A DNA stretch of 8,643 bases from Bacillota bacterium (lineage in GTDB: Bacteria > Bacillota_A > Clostridia > Peptostreptococcales > Anaerovoracaceae): assembly GCA_017457585.1 (NCBI GenBank), contig JAFTHD010000141.1, positions 1 through 8,643 of the forward strand. The letters are read 5' to 3'. Positions 7,641 through 8,643 of the stretch are shown piece after piece (the first letter of the stretch is position 1; each line of letters opens with the position of its first letter). The notes under the pieces are model-generated. The model was not told the DNA's origin and did not search any database. It saw only the letters and a program-made list of their open reading frames with translations. Made by a program: the position numbers and the translations under genes.

Positions 7641-7981
7641 TGGAATCAAAAGAAATGGCAATCAGAATTGCTAAACAGCTTGACAGCAAGAAGGCGCTGG
7701 ATGTTACGATTATCGACATTCTGCCCAAGTCGTCTTTTGCTGATTATTTCGTGCTGGCAACGGGAGCAAGCGGCAGACAGCTGGGCTCTCTCGTGGACTA
7801 CGTGGAAGACGTTCTTGAGCCTGAAGGCGTATTTCCGAAGGGCGTGGAAGGTCAGGAATCCACTGGCTGGATTCTCATGGATTACGGCGATGTGATTGTA
7901 AACATCATGAGCAGCGACATGAGAGACAAGTACAATCTTGAAAAGGTATGGGGAGATTGCGAAACCCTTGATTTTGAATAA
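7640..7981 (+). CDS. rsfS: Ribosomal silencing factor RsfS
   Basis: RsfS (formerly Iojap/YbeB/YqeL) binds ribosomal protein uL14 on the large subunit, blocks joining with the small subunit and saves energy in starvation. The 113-residue length is normal. Family motifs are ADYFVLATG (residues 34-42), SGRQ (44-47), [12 protein letters not shown] (76-87), and the C-terminal YNLEKVWGD (98-106). The widely conserved VHVF/VHVM segment reads VNIM here, with Asn88 replacing the usual His. The ATG at 7640 overlaps the yqeK stop as TGATG and has GGAGG 7 nt upstream. In many clostridia a LytR-type gene stands between yqeK and rsfS; here they are joined directly. Confidence 0.95.
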   Translation: MESKEMAIRIAKQLDSKKALDVTIIDILPKSSFADYFVLATGASGRQLGSLVDYVEDVLEPEGVFPKGVEGQESTGWILMDYGDVIVNIMSSDMRDKYNLEKVWGDCETLDFE

Positions 7982-7995
7982 ACTGGAGGATAGAT

Positions 7996-8643
7996 ATGTT
8001 AGAGAAGTACAATTTCGGAGAAATTGAAAAGAAGTGGCAGAAGAAATGGGAAGATCAGAACGCTTTCAAGGTTACCGAAGACAAGGATAAGGAAAAGTAC
8101 TATGTACTGGAAATGTTCCCTTATCCGTCGGGCAAGCTTCACATGGGACACGTCAGAAACTATTCCATAGGCGACGTGCTCGCCAGATATAAGAGAATGA
8201 AGGGCTTTAACGTGCTCCATCCTATGGGATACGACTCCTTCGGACTTCCTGCAGAGAACGCTGCAATCAAGAACGGCACACCTCCTGCTGAATGGACCTT
8301 TGCCAACATGGACGAGATGAATAGACAGCTTAAGGAGCTGGGTCTTTCATACGACTGGGACAGGGAAGTTGCCACCTGCAAGCCTGACTACTACAGATGG
8401 ATGCAGTGGATATTCATTCAGTTCTACAAGAAGGGACTGGCATATAAGAAGGATAACCCTGTAAACTGGTGCCCGAGCTGCCAGACGGTACTCGCCAACG
8501 AGCAGGTGGTGGACGGCAAGTGCGAGAGATGTAAATCTCCTGTTACGAAGAAGAGCCTTTCACAGTGGTACTTCAAGATCACCGATTACGCAGACAGACT
8601 TCTCGCCAATTTAGATGAACTTCCAGGCTGGCCTGAGAAGGTA
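7996..8643 (+). CDS. leuS: Leucyl-tRNA synthetase, N-terminal part (3' end outside window)
   Basis: The first 216 codons of LeuRS, a class I synthetase that charges tRNA-Leu. The frame stays open to the last base. Visible are the opening [15 protein letters not shown], the ATP-binding HIGH signature as [13 protein letters not shown] (HMGH at residues 49-52), [14 protein letters not shown], and the zinc-binding module with C159/C162 and C176/C179 (CPSC...CERC) followed by SQWYFKIT, where the editing (CP1) insertion begins. All four zinc cysteines are present. The KMSKS loop, the editing active site and the anticodon domain lie beyond the window. The ATG at 7996 follows GGAGG at 7985-7989 with a 6-nt spacer, 14 nt after rsfS. 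Gene order rsfS-leuS is common in Clostridia. No T-box leader fits in the gap, so expression depends on an upstream promoter or on one inside preceding genes. Confidence 0.97.
   Translation, partial: MLEKYNFGEIEKKWQKKWEDQNAFKVTEDKDKEKYYVLEMFPYPSGKLHMGHVRNYSIGDVLARYKRMKGFNVLHPMGYDSFGLPAENAAIKNGTPPAEWTFANMDEMNRQLKELGLSYDWDREVATCKPDYYRWMQWIFIQFYKKGLAYKKDNPVNWCPSCQTVLANEQVVDGKCERCKSPVTKKSLSQWYFKITDYADRLLANLDELPGWPEKV

Larger units (their letters stand above)
1..8643 (+). other. Putative single transcription unit
   Basis: All ten genes point the same way. Gaps are 37, 3, 22 and 14 nt, and the other junctions overlap (rel/dtd 4 nt, hydrolase/hemZ 14 nt, aspS/nadD 1 nt, nadD/yqeK about 38 nt, yqeK/rsfS 1 nt). 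I found no hairpin followed by a T-run and no well-spaced sigma-A promoter in the gaps. Cotranscription is inferred; promoters inside genes cannot be excluded. Confidence 0.6.

Overview
The window is a compact stretch of bacterial chromosome with every gene on the + strand. It holds ten protein-coding genes, the first cut at its 5' end and the last at its 3' end. No gap between genes exceeds 37 nt, and several neighbours overlap. I see no RNA gene, mobile element, CRISPR array, long repeat, terminator or convincing promoter. Gene content, gene order (rel-dtd-MBL-hemZ-hisS-aspS, then nadD-yqeK-rsfS-leuS), strong GGAGG-type ribosome binding sites, frequent AGA/AGG arginine codons and middling base composition point to an anaerobic Bacillota of the class Clostridia. 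A relative of Anaerovoracaceae/Peptostreptococcales is possible, but that finer placement is a guess.

Layout. Positions 1-951 hold the C-terminal part of a long Rel/SpoT (p)ppGpp synthetase/hydrolase: the end of TGS, a helical linker, the zinc-finger/CC domain and ACT. It overlaps dtd (948-1397, D-aminoacyl-tRNA deacylase) by ATGA. After 37 nt comes a glyoxalase-II-like metallo-beta-lactamase-fold hydrolase (1435-2049). A HemZ-type radical SAM protein (2036-3406) overlaps its end and appears to start at TTG. hisS (3410-4663) and aspS (4686-6458) follow closely. aspS is joined by TGATG to nadD (6458-7105), which overlaps yqeK (7068-7640) by 38 nt or more. yqeK is joined by TGATG to rsfS (7640-7981). 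leuS starts at 7996 and runs off the window.

How the genes fit together. Most products concern tRNA charging and the response to its failure. HisRS, AspRS and LeuRS charge tRNA, and Dtd removes mischarged D-amino acids. Rel makes and degrades the starvation alarmone. YqeK-family enzymes degrade Ap4A, a side product of aminoacyl-tRNA synthetases. RsfS silences ribosomes when nutrients are short, and NadD supplies NAD. Two clusters that are often separate in Bacillota are joined here without a gap at aspS/nadD.

I did not find a convincing undescribed system. The observations worth a second look are modest: the merged gene order, the overlapping starts, and a few family-motif substitutions in YqeK, RsfS and HemZ.
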